DNA of 43,606 nucleotides from Gammaproteobacteria bacterium. Lineage in GTDB: Bacteria > Pseudomonadota > Gammaproteobacteria > Burkholderiales > Rhodocyclaceae. The translations under genes and the position numbers were made by a program. The DNA is taken from assembly GCA_029289265.1 (NCBI GenBank), contig JARFTX010000026.1:1-43606 (forward strand). Direction: 5' to 3'. Below, piece by piece: positions 43,026-43,606 of this stretch; position 1 is the stretch's first letter; each line of letters opens with the position of its first letter. A model generated the notes under the pieces. It did no database searches, was not told where the DNA came from, and was given only the letters and a program-made list of their open reading frames with translations.

Positions 43026-43099
43026 TGGGCCCAGCAGGACTTGAACCTGCGACCAAGCGATTATGAGTCGCCTGCTCTAACCAACTGAGCTATAGGCCC
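43026..43099 (-). tRNA. tRNA-Ile2 (anticodon CAU, read as lysidine-AU)
   Basis: A 74-base tRNA on the reverse strand. The seven-pair acceptor stem (GGGCCTA with TGGGCCC) and discriminator A are clear, the D arm contains AGCTCAGTTGGTTAGAGC, the anticodon loop is CTCATAA, and the T arm has GGTTCAAGTCC. CCA is not encoded. The anticodon arm GGCGACTCATAATCGC matches the minor isoleucine tRNA (ileX type) rather than elongator or initiator Met, so the wobble C should be converted to lysidine by TilS to read AUA. Confidence 0.92.
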
Positions 43100-43217
43100 G
43101 TGACTTGTGGCGTTGCGCCGATCGGGCGGACGGGGTGTCGGCCCGGATCGGTCGGGTTCCGGTCGGTGCGCGCCGAGGCCGGGGCCCCGGCGGCGCCTTT
43201 CGGCGGCCCGCGCTCGA

Positions 43218-43606
43218 TCAGGAGTCGCTGTCGAGAAAGCTGCGCAGCCGCTCGGAACGGCTCGGGTGGCGCAGCTTGCGCAGCGCCTTGGCTTCGATCT
43301 GACGAATGCGTTCGCGGGTGACGTCGAACTGCTTGCCGACCTCTTCCAGCGTGTGGTCGGTGTTCATCTCGATGCCAAAGCGCATGCGCAGCACCTTGGC
43401 TTCACGCAGCGTGAGCGAGTTGAGCACTTCGGCGGTCGCGTCGCGCAGGCTCGAAAACATCGCCGCGTCGGCCGGGGCGAGCGTCGCCTGATCCTCGATG
43501 AAGTCGCCCAGATGCGAGTCGTCGTCGTCGCCGATCGGCGTCTCCATCGAAATCGGCTCCTTGGAGATCTTCATGATCTTGCGGATCTTCTCCTCGGGCA
43601 TCTCCA
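43218..43606 (-). CDS. rpoD: RNA polymerase primary sigma factor RpoD, C-terminal part (5' end outside window)
   Basis: The last 129 residues of sigma-70, running off the right edge. Region 3 shows [11 protein letters not shown] and the [14 protein letters not shown] linker, and region 4 shows [15 protein letters not shown] followed by the -35-binding helix [19 protein letters not shown]. The C-terminus L-R-S-F-L-D is typical. tRNA-Ile2 lies 118 bases downstream on the same strand; no clear terminator is visible between them. Confidence 0.97.
   Translation of the reverse strand, partial: EMPEEKIRKIMKISKEPISMETPIGDDDDSHLGDFIEDQATLAPADAAMFSSLRDATAEVLNSLTLREAKVLRMRFGIEMNTDHTLEEVGKQFDVTRERIRQIEAKALRKLRHPSRSERLRSFLDSDS

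Noticed and set aside
43026-43099. Calling the CAU tRNA a methionine tRNA
   Set aside because: The anticodon arm and body match the isoleucine-2 type; initiator features (three G-C pairs above the loop with an unpaired first base) are absent.
43178-43191. Perfect palindrome GCCGGGGCCCCGGC downstream of rpoD
   Set aside because: Considered as a terminator, but no T run follows on the rpoD strand and such GC palindromes arise often at this composition.

Overview
This is a GC-rich proteobacterial chromosome segment. The gene order and protein types fit a betaproteobacterium of the Rhodocyclales (Thauera/Azoarcus/Zoogloea-like), but no rRNA is present to confirm that. Supporting signs are a housekeeping backbone (rpoD, tRNA-Ile2, ffh, aspS, nudB, argB, pilBCD), an exosortase-A-associated exopolysaccharide locus and a PEP-CTERM protein.

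Layout. (1) 1-2.4 kb is a small accessory patch: an Rpn-family nuclease, a HEPN/MNT toxin-antitoxin pair, and a 5' remnant of a UDP-glucose dehydrogenase gene. (2) 2.4-15.4 kb is an exopolysaccharide/exosortase-A locus: an asparagine-synthetase-like protein, an AAC(3)-like acetyltransferase, a PEP-CTERM protein, a flippase, a PLP decarboxylase, an AMP-forming ligase, a GNAT/FemAB-like protein, a glycosyltransferase, an acyl carrier protein and two alpha/beta hydrolases. The exosortase is not in the window. (3) 15.6-21.2 kb is a tight four-gene cassette: an MBOAT-SGNH fusion, a carrier protein, an amino-acid adenylating enzyme and an acyl-CoA dehydrogenase that is frameshifted in this sequence. 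(4) 21.2-26 kb holds argB, an O-antigen-ligase-like protein with a large domain inserted in its periplasmic loop, and a secreted parallel beta-helix protein. (5) 26-31.9 kb is a reverse-strand run: fmdB-like, aspS, a receiver-TPR protein, a secreted guanyl-type RNase with its barstar inhibitor, nudB, then hsp20 behind a sigma-32-type promoter. (6) 32-43.6 kb is largely core genome: pilB-pilC-pilD, a CorC-like transporter, a CcsA-like membrane protein, divergent ffh followed by a CinA-domain protein, a YgjP-type metallopeptidase and gloA, then an HD-GYP response regulator, tRNA-Ile(CAU) and the 3' end of rpoD.

The most interesting system is the cassette at 15.6-21.2 kb. Its parts correspond to the Dlt D-alanylation machinery: MBOAT for DltB, SGNH for DltD, carrier for DltC and adenylating ligase for DltA. 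It adds an acyl-CoA dehydrogenase of the kind that turns prolyl-carrier into pyrrole-2-carboxyl-carrier in pyoluteorin and aminocoumarin biosynthesis. Aligned by hand to GrsA, the adenylation pocket reads D-L-L-Y-L-A-L-V-C with the late Lys, which from memory is the code of the stand-alone prolyl ligases (PltF/CloN4 type). The inference is that this cassette makes an activated prolyl or pyrrole-2-carboxyl group and places it on an exported glycan made by the neighbouring locus.

Start codons were chosen by ribosome-binding sites and family start positions. Many long open frames opposite real genes are composition artefacts of the high GC and were left out.
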